Positions 1 through 8,871 are shown, numbered from the stretch's first letter. The stretch: DNA of 64,000 nucleotides from Rhizobium tropici CIAT 899 (GCF_000330885.1 NC_020062.1:1372374-1436373), one strand, 5' to 3'. Translations and numbers: made by a program. The notes: a model not told the origin generated them from the sequence alone.

Positions 1-401
1 GGAATATGGAGGTTCAGTCGAGCCAATTGCTCCTGGGCGCGGCGGACCATCTGCGCGCGGTCGACCACGCCGTTCTTCATCGGCCAGCGGCCGATGAAGA
101 CATTTTCGGCGATCGAAAGATGCGGCAGAAGCTGCAGTTCCTGGTGGATCAGGACGACACCCTTGTCGATCGCCTCACGCGGTGCGGCCGGGGCATAAGG
201 CTGCCCCAGCCATGTCATCAAACCTTCGGAAGGGGTGCGTGACCCCGCGATGATACCTGACAGCGTCGACTTGCCGGCGCCGTTTTCGCCGAGAAGGGCA
301 ACCACTTCGCCGGGATAGACGTCGAGGTCCACATTCTTGAGAACCTGGAGCGGTCCGTAGCGCTTGGATATACCCCTTAGGGAAAGAACCGGCTCGGTCA
401 C
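1..401 (-). CDS. Sugar ABC transporter ATP-binding protein (partial)
   Basis: N-terminal 133 residues of a ribose/galactose-type ABC ATPase; the gene runs off the left edge. The translated frame has a Walker A motif GENGAGKST near residues 35-43 and a Q-loop region (LIHQELQLLP) near 85-94, followed by an ENVFIGR stretch, all typical of RbsA/MglA proteins, which carry two ATPase domains (about 500 residues; only the first begins here). The start is a GTG at 399-401 preceded by an AGGAGGTG ribosome site. It lies 27 bases after the binding-protein gene and is the third gene of a leftward permease, binding protein, ATPase operon. The protein would energise sugar uptake at the inner membrane. Confidence 0.9.
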   Translation of the reverse strand, partial: MTEPVLSLRGISKRYGPLQVLKNVDLDVYPGEVVALLGENGAGKSTLSGIIAGSRTPSEGLMTWLGQPYAPAAPREAIDKGVVLIHQELQLLPHLSIAENVFIGRWPMKNGVVDRAQMVRRAQEQLARLNLHI

Positions 402-428
402 AACACACCTCCTAACGATTTCGACTGA

Positions 429-1358
429 TTACGGGTGGTTGGCGATGAAGCCCGCCACGTTTTCCTTGGTCGTCAGCGTGGCATCCATCAGCTGCACCGG
501 CGGCACCTTTTCCTTGGCAGCGAGCTTGACCGCGTTCTCCACCGCATCGCGGCCCATCTTCTGCGTCTGCTGTGTCGCGGTCACGTTGAACACACCTTTG
601 CCGAGGGCCTCGAGCGCGGCGGTGTCGCCATCAAAACCACCGACCACAATCTTTTGCGATGGGTTGGCGACTTTGATCGCCTGGGCCGCACCGAGCGCCA
701 GTCCATCTGCCTGAGCAAAGACGATCGAGACATCCGAATTCGACTGCAGCATGTTCTGCATGATCTGGAAGCCCTCGTCCTGGCTCCACATGTTAGAATA
801 CTGCTCGGCGACGACCTTGACGTCCGGATAGGCCTTCAGCGACTCCTGGCAACCCTTGGTGCGGTCAAGCTCGGGCGTCGTGCCCTTCTGACCATGGATG
901 ATGACCATCTTACCCTTGCCACCGGCTTCCTTCAGAAGGTAATCGCAAACCGCCTTGGCCGATTTGACGGAGTCGGTCGCAAGAAACGTATCGCCCGGAG
1001 CCCCATCGGCATTGCGATCGACGTTGACAACAGGAATGCCGGCCTTTTGGGCGAGTTTGACAGGAACGGTTGCTGCAGCTGCACCCGCCGGAATGTAGAT
1101 CAGGGCGTCGATATTCTGCGTCAGAAGGTCTTGGACCTGATTGATCTGGGTCGGACCATCGCCCTTGGCATCGACGGTGACAACCTCGATGCCGCGCTTC
1201 TTGGCTTCAGCTTCGACGGACTGCTTGATCTGGTTGAAGAAGTTTGCCTGCAGGTTGGCCACAGCAAGGCCGAGCTTCTTGACTTCGGCCGCATGAACGG
1301 ATCCGAGGCTGAGGCCAAGCAGGGCAGCAGACGCGAGCAGAGTGCGCGCAAATTTCAT
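429..1358 (-). CDS. Sugar ABC transporter periplasmic binding protein (RbsB-like)
   Basis: About 309 residues. It has a clear signal peptide (MKFARTLLASAALLG... ending at an Ala-rich cleavage site near residue 23) and then a type I periplasmic binding fold: the opening strand KKLGLAVANLQANFFNQI, DAKGD near residue 60, and a C-terminal GFDGD segment near residue 242, as in ribose-binding proteins. The ATG at 1356-1358 was chosen over an upstream in-frame start because it begins the signal peptide and follows GGAGGAACTGAC. It captures a sugar in the periplasm for the flanking permease and ATPase. The sugar cannot be read from the sequence; the neighbouring transketolase and kinase suggest a pentose, tetrose or branched sugar. 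Confidence 0.9.
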   Translation of the reverse strand: MKFARTLLASAALLGLSLGSVHAAEVKKLGLAVANLQANFFNQIKQSVEAEAKKRGIEVVTVDAKGDGPTQINQVQDLLTQNIDALIYIPAGAAAATVPVKLAQKAGIPVVNVDRNADGAPGDTFLATDSVKSAKAVCDYLLKEAGGKGKMVIIHGQKGTTPELDRTKGCQESLKAYPDVKVVAEQYSNMWSQDEGFQIMQNMLQSNSDVSIVFAQADGLALGAAQAIKVANPSQKIVVGGFDGDTAALEALGKGVFNVTATQQTQKMGRDAVENAVKLAAKEKVPPVQLMDATLTTKENVAGFIANHP

Positions 1359-1475
1359 GTCAGTTCCTCCGTTGTTAATGAACCCGTGGGTTATCCTCCC
1401 CCTCGGGCAATAGATCCGCTCCAAACCTTTCGGAGAGGAATTTCTGGTGGCCCGCATGATCTGCGAGCCGAAAGA

Positions 1476-2459
1476 TCATGCAGCACGCCGCTTGCGGATC
1501 GTCTCCGCGCCGACAGCGAGAACGATGACGACACCGATGATGACCTGCTGCAGGAAGGGCGAGACGTTGAGCAGGTTGAGGCCGTTGCGCAGAACGCCGA
1601 TGATGAGGACGCCGATCAGCGTCCCACCAATGCCGCCTGCGCCTCCCGACAGAGACGTTCCGCCGATGACCACGGCCGCGATCGTGTCTAGCTCATAGCC
1701 AAAGCCGCTGGACGGCTGAACCGAGTCGAGGCGGGCGGCAAGAACGATGCCGGCAAGACCTGCAAGGACGGCACTCGCCACGTAGACAAGAATAGTCACA
1801 AGCTGGACGTTGATACCGGCAAGGCGCGCGACTTCGGGATTGCCGCCGACCGCATAGAGCATGCGGCCTTCTGCGCGGAAGTGCAGGAAAGTCCAGGCAG
1901 CTGCGACGACTGCGAGCATCAGGAAGACGGTTGCGGTCAGGATGCCGAAATGACGGTCAATGGCCAGCATCATGAACCAGTCGGGGAAGCCGACGATCTG
2001 CTGACCGTCGGTGATCATGTTCGCCACGCCGCGCGCGGCCGACATCATCGCGAGCGTCGCGATAAAGGCAGGGACCCTGAACCAGGTGACCATGATGCCG
2101 ACGATCAGGCCACTGATCATAGAGGCAATGAGCGCCACCACGATGCTGAGGCCGAGTGGCAGACCGGCGACGTTAGCCGTCCAGCCCATAACCATCATCG
2201 CGAGAGCCAGAACCGAGCCGACCGAGAGATCGATGCCGCCGATCAAGATGACGAAGGTCATGCCGACCGCCATAATTCCAAGCACCGTGATCTGATCGAG
2301 GATGTTCAGGCCATTGCGGACCGAGAGGAAAGCATCCGTACTGAAGGTCAGGAAAAGGCAAAGTAGGACGAGCCCGATCAGCGGGCCAGTCGCTCCCGTC
2401 AGCTTGCTGCGCCACGTCCCAGACGGCCGACTCTCACTCTGAATATCTACCGCCACCAT
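1476..2459 (-). CDS. Sugar ABC transporter permease (RbsC-like)
   Basis: 327 residues, highly hydrophobic, with roughly nine or ten membrane segments. It has the family's conserved glycine-rich run GIDLSVGSVLALA near residues 86-98 and the loop ending in VIGGTSLSGGAGG near 266-278, both typical of the RbsC/BPD_transp_2 family. The ATG follows GAGGAACG, a good ribosome site. It is the first gene of the leftward transport operon and lies divergent from the transketolase genes across a 214-base regulatory gap. It forms the membrane channel for the sugar bound by the downstream periplasmic protein. Confidence 0.92.
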   Translation of the reverse strand: MVAVDIQSESRPSGTWRSKLTGATGPLIGLVLLCLFLTFSTDAFLSVRNGLNILDQITVLGIMAVGMTFVILIGGIDLSVGSVLALAMMVMGWTANVAGLPLGLSIVVALIASMISGLIVGIMVTWFRVPAFIATLAMMSAARGVANMITDGQQIVGFPDWFMMLAIDRHFGILTATVFLMLAVVAAAWTFLHFRAEGRMLYAVGGNPEVARLAGINVQLVTILVYVASAVLAGLAGIVLAARLDSVQPSSGFGYELDTIAAVVIGGTSLSGGAGGIGGTLIGVLIIGVLRNGLNLLNVSPFLQQVIIGVVIVLAVGAETIRKRRAA

Positions 2460-2505
2460 CGTTCCTCCTGCAATCTTGACGTCCGAGGTGATATTTGTTC
2501 AATTA

Positions 2506-2519
2506 AGAATAAATATTCA
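2506..2519. promoter_or_regulatory. Palindromic operator candidate, copy 1 (transporter side)
   Basis: AGAATAAATATTCA, an imperfect palindrome 47 bases upstream of the permease start. It matches the copies at 2646-2659 and 5965-5978 (pattern NGAATAANNATTCA). It is a likely site for the SorC-family regulator encoded at 5993-6946. Binding is inferred from position and repetition only. Confidence 0.55.
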
Positions 2520-2645
2520 TCCCTGCTATAAAATTCGTAACAAGCCGGCGAATGACTGTCAACCCGGCTCATTTGACAATACTGCACAAGTGAAAGTGAC
2601 CATGGGGCTTGACTATCGCTGCGCCTGTGTAAAAATATCTAATAG

Positions 2646-2659
2646 TGAATAATTATTCA
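2646..2659. promoter_or_regulatory. Palindromic operator candidate, copy 2 (transketolase side)
   Basis: TGAATAATTATTCA is a perfect 14-base palindrome ending 14 bases before the chosen transketolase start. At that position a bound protein would block transcription or early elongation. It is the best of three related sites around this sugar locus. Confidence 0.6.
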
Positions 2660-2673
2660 TAGTGAGGAAGATG

Positions 2674-3483
2674 ATGGAGATTTCGGACCTTGAGCGCATC
2701 GCTCGCCAGATCCGCTTACGGGACCTACGGGCCGTGTATGAGGCCGGTGCCGGCCATATAGGTGGGGAGATGTCCGTCATCGACCTGCTTGCTGCCCTGT
2801 ATTTCCGGGTACTGCGCGTCTTCCCTGATCACCCAAAGAACCCGAACCGAGACCGCTTCGTTCTTTCCAAAGGTCATACGGCCTGCGCGCTCTATGTCGT
2901 GCTGGCGAAACGCGGGTTCCTTCCGGAGGAGGAAATCTCAACCTTCCTGAAGCCCCATTCCCGGCTGAACGGACACCCGAACTGCAATAAGGTTCCGGGA
3001 GTGGAGACCAACACTGGCCCCCTCGGGCATGGATTGCCCGTTGCTGTTGGCATGGCAAAAGCCGCAAAGCTGTCCGGCGCTCAGTACCATACCTACGTCA
3101 TCACCGGCGACGGCGAGATGCAGGAAGGCTCCAATTGGGAGGCGATCATGGCCGCCGCCCAGTTCGGCCTCGACAACCTTACGCTCATCGTCGACCACAA
3201 TCGCTTCCAGCAAGGCGCATCCCTAGCCGATACGAACGATATCGCTCCTCTTCGTCCCAAGCTGGAGGCCTTCGGCTGGGAGGTCAGCGAGATCAACGGC
3301 AATGCCATGTCCGAAATCGTTCCAGCGCTCGAGAAGCGTACGACACGCCCCCATTGCATCGTCGCGCGCACCAACAAGGGCCACGGCATCTCCTTCATGC
3401 AGGATCGGGTCGATTGGCATCACAAGGTTCCGAGCAAGGAACAGTATGAAATCGCGTTGGCAGAATTGTCGGAGGCCCTATAA
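2674..3483 (+). CDS. Transketolase, N-terminal (thiamine-diphosphate) subunit
   Basis: About 269 residues, the length of the N-terminal half of a split transketolase. The thiamine-diphosphate features are visible: SKGHTACALY, the TGPLGHGLP loop, and the metal-binding run GDGEMQEGSNWEA. The first possible start is GTG 2662, but ATG 2674 has GAGGA at a better distance and is preferred. The stop codon overlaps the next start (TAATG), so the two subunits are probably translationally coupled. The enzyme would move two-carbon ketol units between sugar phosphates. Split transketolases beside an FGGY kinase also occur in apulose 4-phosphate (D-apiose) breakdown, a possible role here. Confidence 0.93.
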   Translation: MEISDLERIARQIRLRDLRAVYEAGAGHIGGEMSVIDLLAALYFRVLRVFPDHPKNPNRDRFVLSKGHTACALYVVLAKRGFLPEEEISTFLKPHSRLNGHPNCNKVPGVETNTGPLGHGLPVAVGMAKAAKLSGAQYHTYVITGDGEMQEGSNWEAIMAAAQFGLDNLTLIVDHNRFQQGASLADTNDIAPLRPKLEAFGWEVSEINGNAMSEIVPALEKRTTRPHCIVARTNKGHGISFMQDRVDWHHKVPSKEQYEIALAELSEAL

Positions 3484-4439
3484 TGAACGCGCCCACAAAC
3501 GCACCGAAGCTCCACGACTGCCGCGACGCTTTTGCCGCGACGCTCGAACGTCTGGCGGTCGAAAATGAGACGATCGTCGCTGTTTGCAATGACTCGGTGG
3601 GATCCTCCAAGCTTGGTGGCTTCAAGTCGAAGTTTCCCGAACGCCTCGTCAATGTCGGGATTGCCGAGCAGAACATGGTCGGCGTCGGCGCCGGTCTCGC
3701 CAATGGCGGACGCCTGCCTTATGTCTGCGGCGCCTCACCGTTTCTGACCGGCCGCTCGCTCGAGCAGATCAAGGCCGACATCTCCTACTCCAATGCCAAC
3801 GTCAAGCTCGTCGGCATTTCATCCGGCATGGCGTATGGCGAACTCGGCCCGACCCATCACTCGATTGAGGATTTCGCCTGGACGCGCGTCCTGCCGAATC
3901 TGCCCGTGATCGCTCCTTGCGACCGGATTGAAACGGCCGCCGCCGTCGAATGGGCGGCGGGCTATGATGGCCCTTGCTTCCTGCGCCTGTCGCGCGTCGG
4001 CGTTCCGGATCTGCTTCCCGAGAACCATAAATTCGAGGTCGGCAAGGCTAATCTGTTGCGCGAAGGTTCCGACATCACCCTCATCGCCAACGGCACGCTG
4101 ACCCACCGGATGGTCAAGGCAGCCGAGATCCTCGCCGAGCGCGGAATCAAGGCGCGCGTCCTGAATATGGCAACTGTCCGCCCGATCGATGAGGCCGCCA
4201 TTATCGCTGCGGCCAACGAGACGGGCGCGATCGTAACGGCAGAAGAACATTCGATCTTCGGCGGCCTCGGCTCGGCGGTCGCCGAAGTGGTGGTCGACAA
4301 CGCACCTGTGCCGATGAAACGTCTTGGCGTTCCCGGCATTTACGCACCGACAGGTTCGGCCGAATTCCTCCTCGACGAATTCGGCATGGCGCCGACAGCA
4401 ATTGCTGATGCCGCAGTCGCGCTACTCAAGCGCAAATAA
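3483..4439 (+). CDS. Transketolase, C-terminal (pyrimidine-binding) subunit
   Basis: 318 residues covering the pyrimidine-binding and C-terminal domains of transketolase. The cofactor-activating glutamate lies in VNVGIAEQNMVGVGAGLA near residues 58-75, and the C-terminal domain carries a TAEEHSIFGGLGSAV motif near 253. It starts at the A shared with the previous stop codon, so a heterotetramer with the upstream subunit is expected. Together the pair matches the length of a normal single-chain transketolase. It lies 65 bases before the kinase gene, probably in the same transcript. Confidence 0.93.
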   Translation: MNAPTNAPKLHDCRDAFAATLERLAVENETIVAVCNDSVGSSKLGGFKSKFPERLVNVGIAEQNMVGVGAGLANGGRLPYVCGASPFLTGRSLEQIKADISYSNANVKLVGISSGMAYGELGPTHHSIEDFAWTRVLPNLPVIAPCDRIETAAAVEWAAGYDGPCFLRLSRVGVPDLLPENHKFEVGKANLLREGSDITLIANGTLTHRMVKAAEILAERGIKARVLNMATVRPIDEAAIIAAANETGAIVTAEEHSIFGGLGSAVAEVVVDNAPVPMKRLGVPGIYAPTGSAEFLLDEFGMAPTAIADAAVALLKRK

Positions 4440-4504
4440 TCTGGTAGCAGATCGTATAAGTCGGGGTGCGCATCCGCCCCGGCCCTATATGTGAGGAGAC
4501 GATG

Positions 4505-5971
4505 ATGCGGGCAATTCTGGCAATCGACCAGGGCACCACCAATTCCAAGGCCGTATTGGTTTCAGAAGCGGGCGAAATTCTTGCCAGAGGCTCGGCCGCC
4601 GTTGGCATTTCCTATCCGCGGCCTGGCTGGGTGGAGCAGGACCCACGCAGAATCTTCGCCTCCGTCTGCGAGGCGGTCGAGGCCTGTCTGAAGGTGGCTG
4701 CCGAGGTCACGGTCGAGGCCGTGGCCATCTCCAATCAACGCGAATCCGTTACGATCTGGGACGCCGAAACCGGCGAAGCGCTCGGCCCGGTCCTGAGCTG
4801 GCAGTGCCGACGCACCGCGCCGGACTGCGAACGCCTGACCACGGAAGGCCATCTTGCGCGCGTCGAAGCTCTGACCGGCCTGCCCCTCGACCCGATGTTT
4901 CCCGGCTCGAAGTTCCGCTGGCTGCTTGATCGGGCACCTGCCGGACGCCGCGTGCGCCTCGGCACGATCGACAGCTGGCTCATTCATTGCCTGACCGGCG
5001 GCAGTCGTCACGTCTGCGATGCCTCCAATGCCGCGCGCAGTCAGCTGTTCGACCTGCAGGCCCAGGCCTGGAGCGAAGAACTCGGACATATCTTCGGCGT
5101 CGATATCGACCGGCTTCCCGAGGTGCTTGACAGTTCCGCCGATTTTGGCACGACGCGAGGGCTGCCCGGCATCCCGGACGGCACGCCGATACGCGCCGCT
5201 ATCGGCGACAGCCATGCCGCCCTTTTTGGCCATGGCGCCTTCAAGCCCGGCGATGGGAAGGTGACCTTCGGAACCGGCTCTTCCGTCATGACGACATTGC
5301 CGCGCTTCATCGCGCCGCGCAACGGCATCACGACGACAGTTGCCTGGCGTATTGCCGGCGTTCCAACCTTTGCCTTCGAGGGCAATATCCTGGTCTCCGC
5401 CGCAAGCCTTCCGTGGATGGCGGATATTCTAGGCCTCGCCGATGTGGCGGCTCTTGTCGATCTGGCCGCCACGGCAAAACCGGGCGGGCCGGGCTTCGTG
5501 CCCGCCTTTGTCGGCCTCGGCGCCCCTTACTGGAGCTCGGACGCGCGCGCGCTCTTTTCCCAGATCAACTTCTCCACCACACGCGCCCAGATGGCACGTT
5601 CGGTCACCGATTCGATCGCCTGCCAGGCCCATGACGTGATTGCCGCCATGCGCGCGCAAAGCGGGGGCTCGCTCGGCGCTCTCTATGTCGATGGCGGCCC
5701 TAGCCAGAACCGGTTCCTGATGCAATGCGTATCGAACCTCATCGACCATGCCGTCTTACGGTGCGAGGCGCCGGAAGCCTCGGCATTGGGAACTGCCTAT
5801 CTCGCCGGATTGTCGCTCGGCCTCTGGAAGGATCTAACGGTGATCGAGGCGCTTCCTCGCAGCACGGACATCATCCGCCCCGAGAAGATCGACCGAACCA
5901 CACTTCTGAATACGTGGAATGATGCACTTGCCCGCTCGACGTTGCGGCCAACACCGGCTAAGTGTGAATAA
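4505..5971 (+). CDS. FGGY-family carbohydrate kinase
   Basis: About 488 residues, normal for FGGY kinases such as glycerol kinase or xylulokinase. The N-terminal phosphate-binding motif AIDQGTTNSKAVLV, the central GDSHAALFGHGAF...TFGTGSS region and the C-terminal DGGPSQNRFLMQ motif are all present. Two adjacent ATG codons (4502, 4505) follow GAGGAG; 4505 has the better spacing. It phosphorylates a ketose or polyol before transketolase acts. It groups by eye with glycerol-kinase-like sugar kinases, but the substrate is unknown; apulose or erythrulose would make sense with the split transketolase. Copy 3 of the operator lies across its final codons. Confidence 0.88.
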   Translation: MRAILAIDQGTTNSKAVLVSEAGEILARGSAAVGISYPRPGWVEQDPRRIFASVCEAVEACLKVAAEVTVEAVAISNQRESVTIWDAETGEALGPVLSWQCRRTAPDCERLTTEGHLARVEALTGLPLDPMFPGSKFRWLLDRAPAGRRVRLGTIDSWLIHCLTGGSRHVCDASNAARSQLFDLQAQAWSEELGHIFGVDIDRLPEVLDSSADFGTTRGLPGIPDGTPIRAAIGDSHAALFGHGAFKPGDGKVTFGTGSSVMTTLPRFIAPRNGITTTVAWRIAGVPTFAFEGNILVSAASLPWMADILGLADVAALVDLAATAKPGGPGFVPAFVGLGAPYWSSDARALFSQINFSTTRAQMARSVTDSIACQAHDVIAAMRAQSGGSLGALYVDGGPSQNRFLMQCVSNLIDHAVLRCEAPEASALGTAYLAGLSLGLWKDLTVIEALPRSTDIIRPEKIDRTTLLNTWNDALARSTLRPTPAKCE

Positions 5972-5978
5972 AAATTCA
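5965..5978. promoter_or_regulatory. Palindromic operator candidate, copy 3 (before the SorC regulator gene)
   Basis: TGAATAAAAATTCA overlaps the kinase stop codon (TAA within the motif) and lies 14 bases before the regulator's ATG. It resembles the sites at 2506 and 2646 and suggests autoregulation. Confidence 0.5.
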
Positions 5979-5992
5979 AGCCGGAATTGCTC

Positions 5993-6946
5993 ATGTCCCG
6001 CCTTAACGAACTCCGCCTGATTTCAAGAGTGGCCCAGATGTACCACATCGAAGGGCGACGACAGGCGGAGATCGCCCAACACCTGCGCTTATCGCAGGCG
6101 ACGGTGTCGCGGATGCTGAAGCGGGCGGAAGCGGAAGATATCGTTCGCACCAGCGTCATTCCGCCCATCGGCACCTACAGCGAACTTGAGGCCGGACTGC
6201 GAGACAAATTCCAGCTGCCGGAGGCCATCGTCGTGGAATGCACCGAAGATCGGGACGGCGCCATTATGGCCCGCATCGGAGAAGCGGCTGCTCATCTGCT
6301 TGAGGTGACGCTGGCACCTGGCGAGATCATCGGCGTGTCAAGCTGGAGTCAGACGATCTTCAGGATGGTCGAAAACATTCACCCGCAAAAGAGCGCTCAG
6401 GCGAAATATGTCGTCCAGACCCTCGGTGGCATGGGCGATCCATCGGTTCAGACACATGCCACGCAGCTCACGACACGGCTTGCCCGATTGACCGGCGCGG
6501 AACCGAAGCTCCTGCCTGTGCAGGGGGTCACCAGTTCGCGCGAAGCCAAACTTCTCATGCAGGCGGATCCGTTCGTGCGCGAGACCATGGATCTCTTCGG
6601 CAGCATCTCACTTGCTATTGTAGGCATCGGCGGGGTGGAGCCCTCCGAATTGCTGGCACGGTCGGGAAATATATTTTCGTCACGCGAACTAGCCGATTTG
6701 GCAGAGGCCGGCGCCGTCGGTGACATTTCACTTCGGTTCTTCGATAAAGATGGCCGGCTGGTGAAGACGCCGCTCGATGAACGCGTGATAGGCTTGCCCA
6801 TAGAAGACTTGCATCGGATCGATCGCGTCATAGCCTTGGCGGGCGGTGCCAAGAAGACGGCTGCTATCGCCGGAGCCCTTCGCATCGGTGTCATCGACAT
6901 GCTCGTGACCGATAAGTTCACCGCCGAGCGATTGATCAGCGCCTGA
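5993..6946 (+). CDS. SorC-family (sugar-binding) transcriptional regulator
   Basis: About 317 residues: an N-terminal helix-turn-helix ([24 protein letters not shown], roughly 20-43) joined to a sugar-phosphate-binding SorC domain. That domain shows [13 protein letters not shown] near 109 and [11 protein letters not shown] near 290, the SorC effector region. A TTG six bases upstream is also open, but ATG 5993 is preferred. The protein probably senses a phosphorylated intermediate made by the neighbouring kinase or transketolase and controls both divergent operons through the 14-bp palindromes. It is the last gene of the rightward group. Confidence 0.9.
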   Translation: MSRLNELRLISRVAQMYHIEGRRQAEIAQHLRLSQATVSRMLKRAEAEDIVRTSVIPPIGTYSELEAGLRDKFQLPEAIVVECTEDRDGAIMARIGEAAAHLLEVTLAPGEIIGVSSWSQTIFRMVENIHPQKSAQAKYVVQTLGGMGDPSVQTHATQLTTRLARLTGAEPKLLPVQGVTSSREAKLLMQADPFVRETMDLFGSISLAIVGIGGVEPSELLARSGNIFSSRELADLAEAGAVGDISLRFFDKDGRLVKTPLDERVIGLPIEDLHRIDRVIALAGGAKKTAAIAGALRIGVIDMLVTDKFTAERLISA

Positions 6947-7039
6947 TTTTCCGGGGCGCGAATAGCGATACAAAGAGGGAAAGTCGCATGATCGTGAGCG
7001 ATGGGTGACCGACCAATGTCCGCAGCGGGATCGGGGTGC

Positions 7040-7195
7040 GTGGATTGGCGTAGAGTTCGGGTCCAGTACCGATCTGATCGATGATGCCTTTGGAGAAGAC
7101 GGCGATACGATCGGATAACCGCAACGCTTCTTCCTGGTCGTGGGTCACATAGAGGTGTGAGTTCATGCTGAACCGCGACTTGCGGATCGTCTCAA
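7040..7195 (-). pseudogene. Fragment of a PotA/UgpC-type ABC transporter ATPase
   Basis: A short stretch matching the end of the nucleotide-binding domain of polyamine- or sugar-type ABC ATPases: H-loop [20 protein letters not shown], then a run ending [15 protein letters not shown]. The rest of the ATPase domain (Walker A, signature, Walker B) is absent, an in-frame stop lies just upstream, and the C-terminal TOBE region does not follow. It is a decayed remnant with no function expected. Confidence 0.7.
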
Positions 7196-7508
7196 GCTAT
7201 CCCGCATGTCGCATTTGAGCGAGCAGTTTCTTGCGGAAGACTTCGGCGGGCGTTCCTTTTGGGAGCCGATAAGGGGTCCCGTTACGACGCCGATTGACAA
7301 ATTCGGAGCAGTTTCGAAAGTCCCGTGAGGATTTTGATTTCCGTCCGCCAGAGAAGCCGTCCTGGCAGATGGGTTGGCAGCCCTGACATAGACCGTCGCT
7401 CCCTGATTTGAGTGCAAAAGGGCTGCCCTGCTGGAGATGGGCGTTGTGCCAAATGTTGACGGAAGAAAGCGAGATTATCGCGCTCCCCCACCGCACCTTT
7501 AAGCCCCG
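7196..7508. other. Gene-free stretch, probable decayed sequence
   Basis: No convincing gene. Short leftward frames here (for example one ending AEVFRKKLLAQMRHAG at 7197) have coding-like composition but match no family I recognise. Together with the ATPase scrap beside it, this looks like the edge of a deleted region. Confidence 0.4.
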
Positions 7509-8453
7509 TTACTTGGCCGTCAGGTTCGCGTTGATCCAATCGGAAACATCCGTGACCTTGATGCCTTCTCGTACGTTGAAAGTGCCGGCCTTGTCCCATG
7601 CCATGCCTCGTCCGATACCGAAGGCCGCTCGGTACTTGCGCATCATGTTTTGGGGATCGTTTGCCAGTTCCTCCATAAGGACCGGAACAGTCCATTCGGA
7701 CCGGCTGAAGGGCCGGTTTAATCCCGCCTCCAGCTTGTCCGCAAGCTCGCCATAGGTGACGGTATCTCCGGCTAGGAAGACAATCTCGTTGGTGATGGTC
7801 GGCTCGTAGAACACGATTTCAGCGGTGAGCACGCCGATGTCGTCAGGTGTCGTTACCGTGACAGCGTTATCGAAGCTGCCAAGAGCATTGACCGCGCTCT
7901 TTTCCAGATCAACGACACCAAACTCCGGCTCGAACAGGTAGCTCATGAACATGCCGGTGGAGATGATGACCCATTCGGTCTTTTGCTGCGAGCGAAGCAG
8001 TTCGCGCACATCAAGCTGCGCGTCGAAGATGTCCTGCGGACCACCTCGACCGATTGCTTCGAAATCAACACCGAACTGCCACGGGAAATAGCGCGGAATT
8101 CCTGACTGCAAAGCGGCCTTTGCCAGCTTCATTGGAGTATTGATCCCAGCCGCATATCCCGTGCAGCCAATTACGGTGTCATACTGCGAGAACAGAGATG
8201 CCAACTCGTCGACTGAGCTCTTCACCAAATCGCCCACGACTATCTCAATCCCCAAATCGCGAATTTCAGCAATGTCGCGCTGCTTGGCTGGTGAGTCAGA
8301 CTCTACGGCGCTGGCGCGCAACAAGACGCTTATCGTTGCGCCGTCAATGTCCTTTGCGCGACGGGCCAGATTGCGCAGGACCGGCATGCCGAGTTCTCCA
8401 GCACCCAGCACGAGAATATTCCGTGACTTCACGTTGGAAGCTGTTTGATTCAT
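7509..8453 (-). CDS. NmrA-like / isoflavone-reductase-like NAD(P)-binding protein
   Basis: About 314 residues. It opens with a Rossmann dinucleotide motif, NILVLGAGELGMPVLRNLA (the GxGxxG variant seen in NmrA and isoflavone reductase proteins), and then has the PCBER-like core with DTVIGCTGYAAG and a RYFPWQFGVDFEAIG segment. The family reduces aromatic or unsaturated substrates or acts as a redox sensor. ATG 8453 is preferred over an upstream TTG; AAGGA lies before it. It is a single gene with no clear operon partner, and its substrate is unknown. Confidence 0.82.
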   Translation of the reverse strand: MNQTASNVKSRNILVLGAGELGMPVLRNLARRAKDIDGATISVLLRASAVESDSPAKQRDIAEIRDLGIEIVVGDLVKSSVDELASLFSQYDTVIGCTGYAAGINTPMKLAKAALQSGIPRYFPWQFGVDFEAIGRGGPQDIFDAQLDVRELLRSQQKTEWVIISTGMFMSYLFEPEFGVVDLEKSAVNALGSFDNAVTVTTPDDIGVLTAEIVFYEPTITNEIVFLAGDTVTYGELADKLEAGLNRPFSRSEWTVPVLMEELANDPQNMMRKYRAAFGIGRGMAWDKAGTFNVREGIKVTDVSDWINANLTAK

Positions 8454-8792
8454 AGTTTTCAATCCTTCAGAAATTCAATGTCGCCACTACTTGGCAAGGT
8501 GGGAGCATGAAGAAAAGAAGGCACACGGATGATACTGCAACAAAACTGAGGGCTGGCAAGCACGAAGCGGATCGGCGGATGTGATGTCCGGTGTTGGCGC
8601 GCATCCCGCCATCAATCTTATGGGGGCGGTTATCGGAACAGCCTGTCGCGACTAGTCAATGTGATAGGGAACCCCTGACACAAGCCGAGATACACCGAAC
8701 TGCTCAAGTTTCCGGAAAACACCGCACGTTGGAAACATCCGACGTTGGTTTCTGAACCGCCTTACTGAGAATCAACCTACAATTTTCGCGAG

Positions 8793-8816
8793 CCGGGTCG
8801 ATGACCCGGTTTTTTT
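8793..8816 (+). terminator. Rho-independent terminator with no upstream gene
   Basis: CCGGGTC, a three-base loop GAT, GACCCGG, then seven T residues: a textbook intrinsic terminator on the + strand. The only gene nearby upstream reads leftward, so it must end an unannotated transcript. Confidence 0.75.
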
Positions 8817-8830
8817 GTGCGTAAAATCCT

Positions 8831-8871
8831 GGCCACGCTACGTTCCGTTTCAGGCCACACACATTCCGTTT
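8831..8871. repeat. 21-bp imperfect tandem repeat (two units)
   Basis: GGCCACGCTACGTTCCGTTT (8831) is followed 22 bases later by GGCCACACACATTCCGTTT. A third TTCCGTTTTT occurs at 8918 without the GGCCAC half. The spacing near two helical turns fits a protein-binding array, but no regulator can be assigned. Confidence 0.5.

Noticed and set aside
435..1691. Rightward 418-residue open frame
   Set aside because: It lies antisense to the sugar-binding protein and permease genes, has no ribosome site and no family match. Open antisense frames are common in GC-rich DNA.
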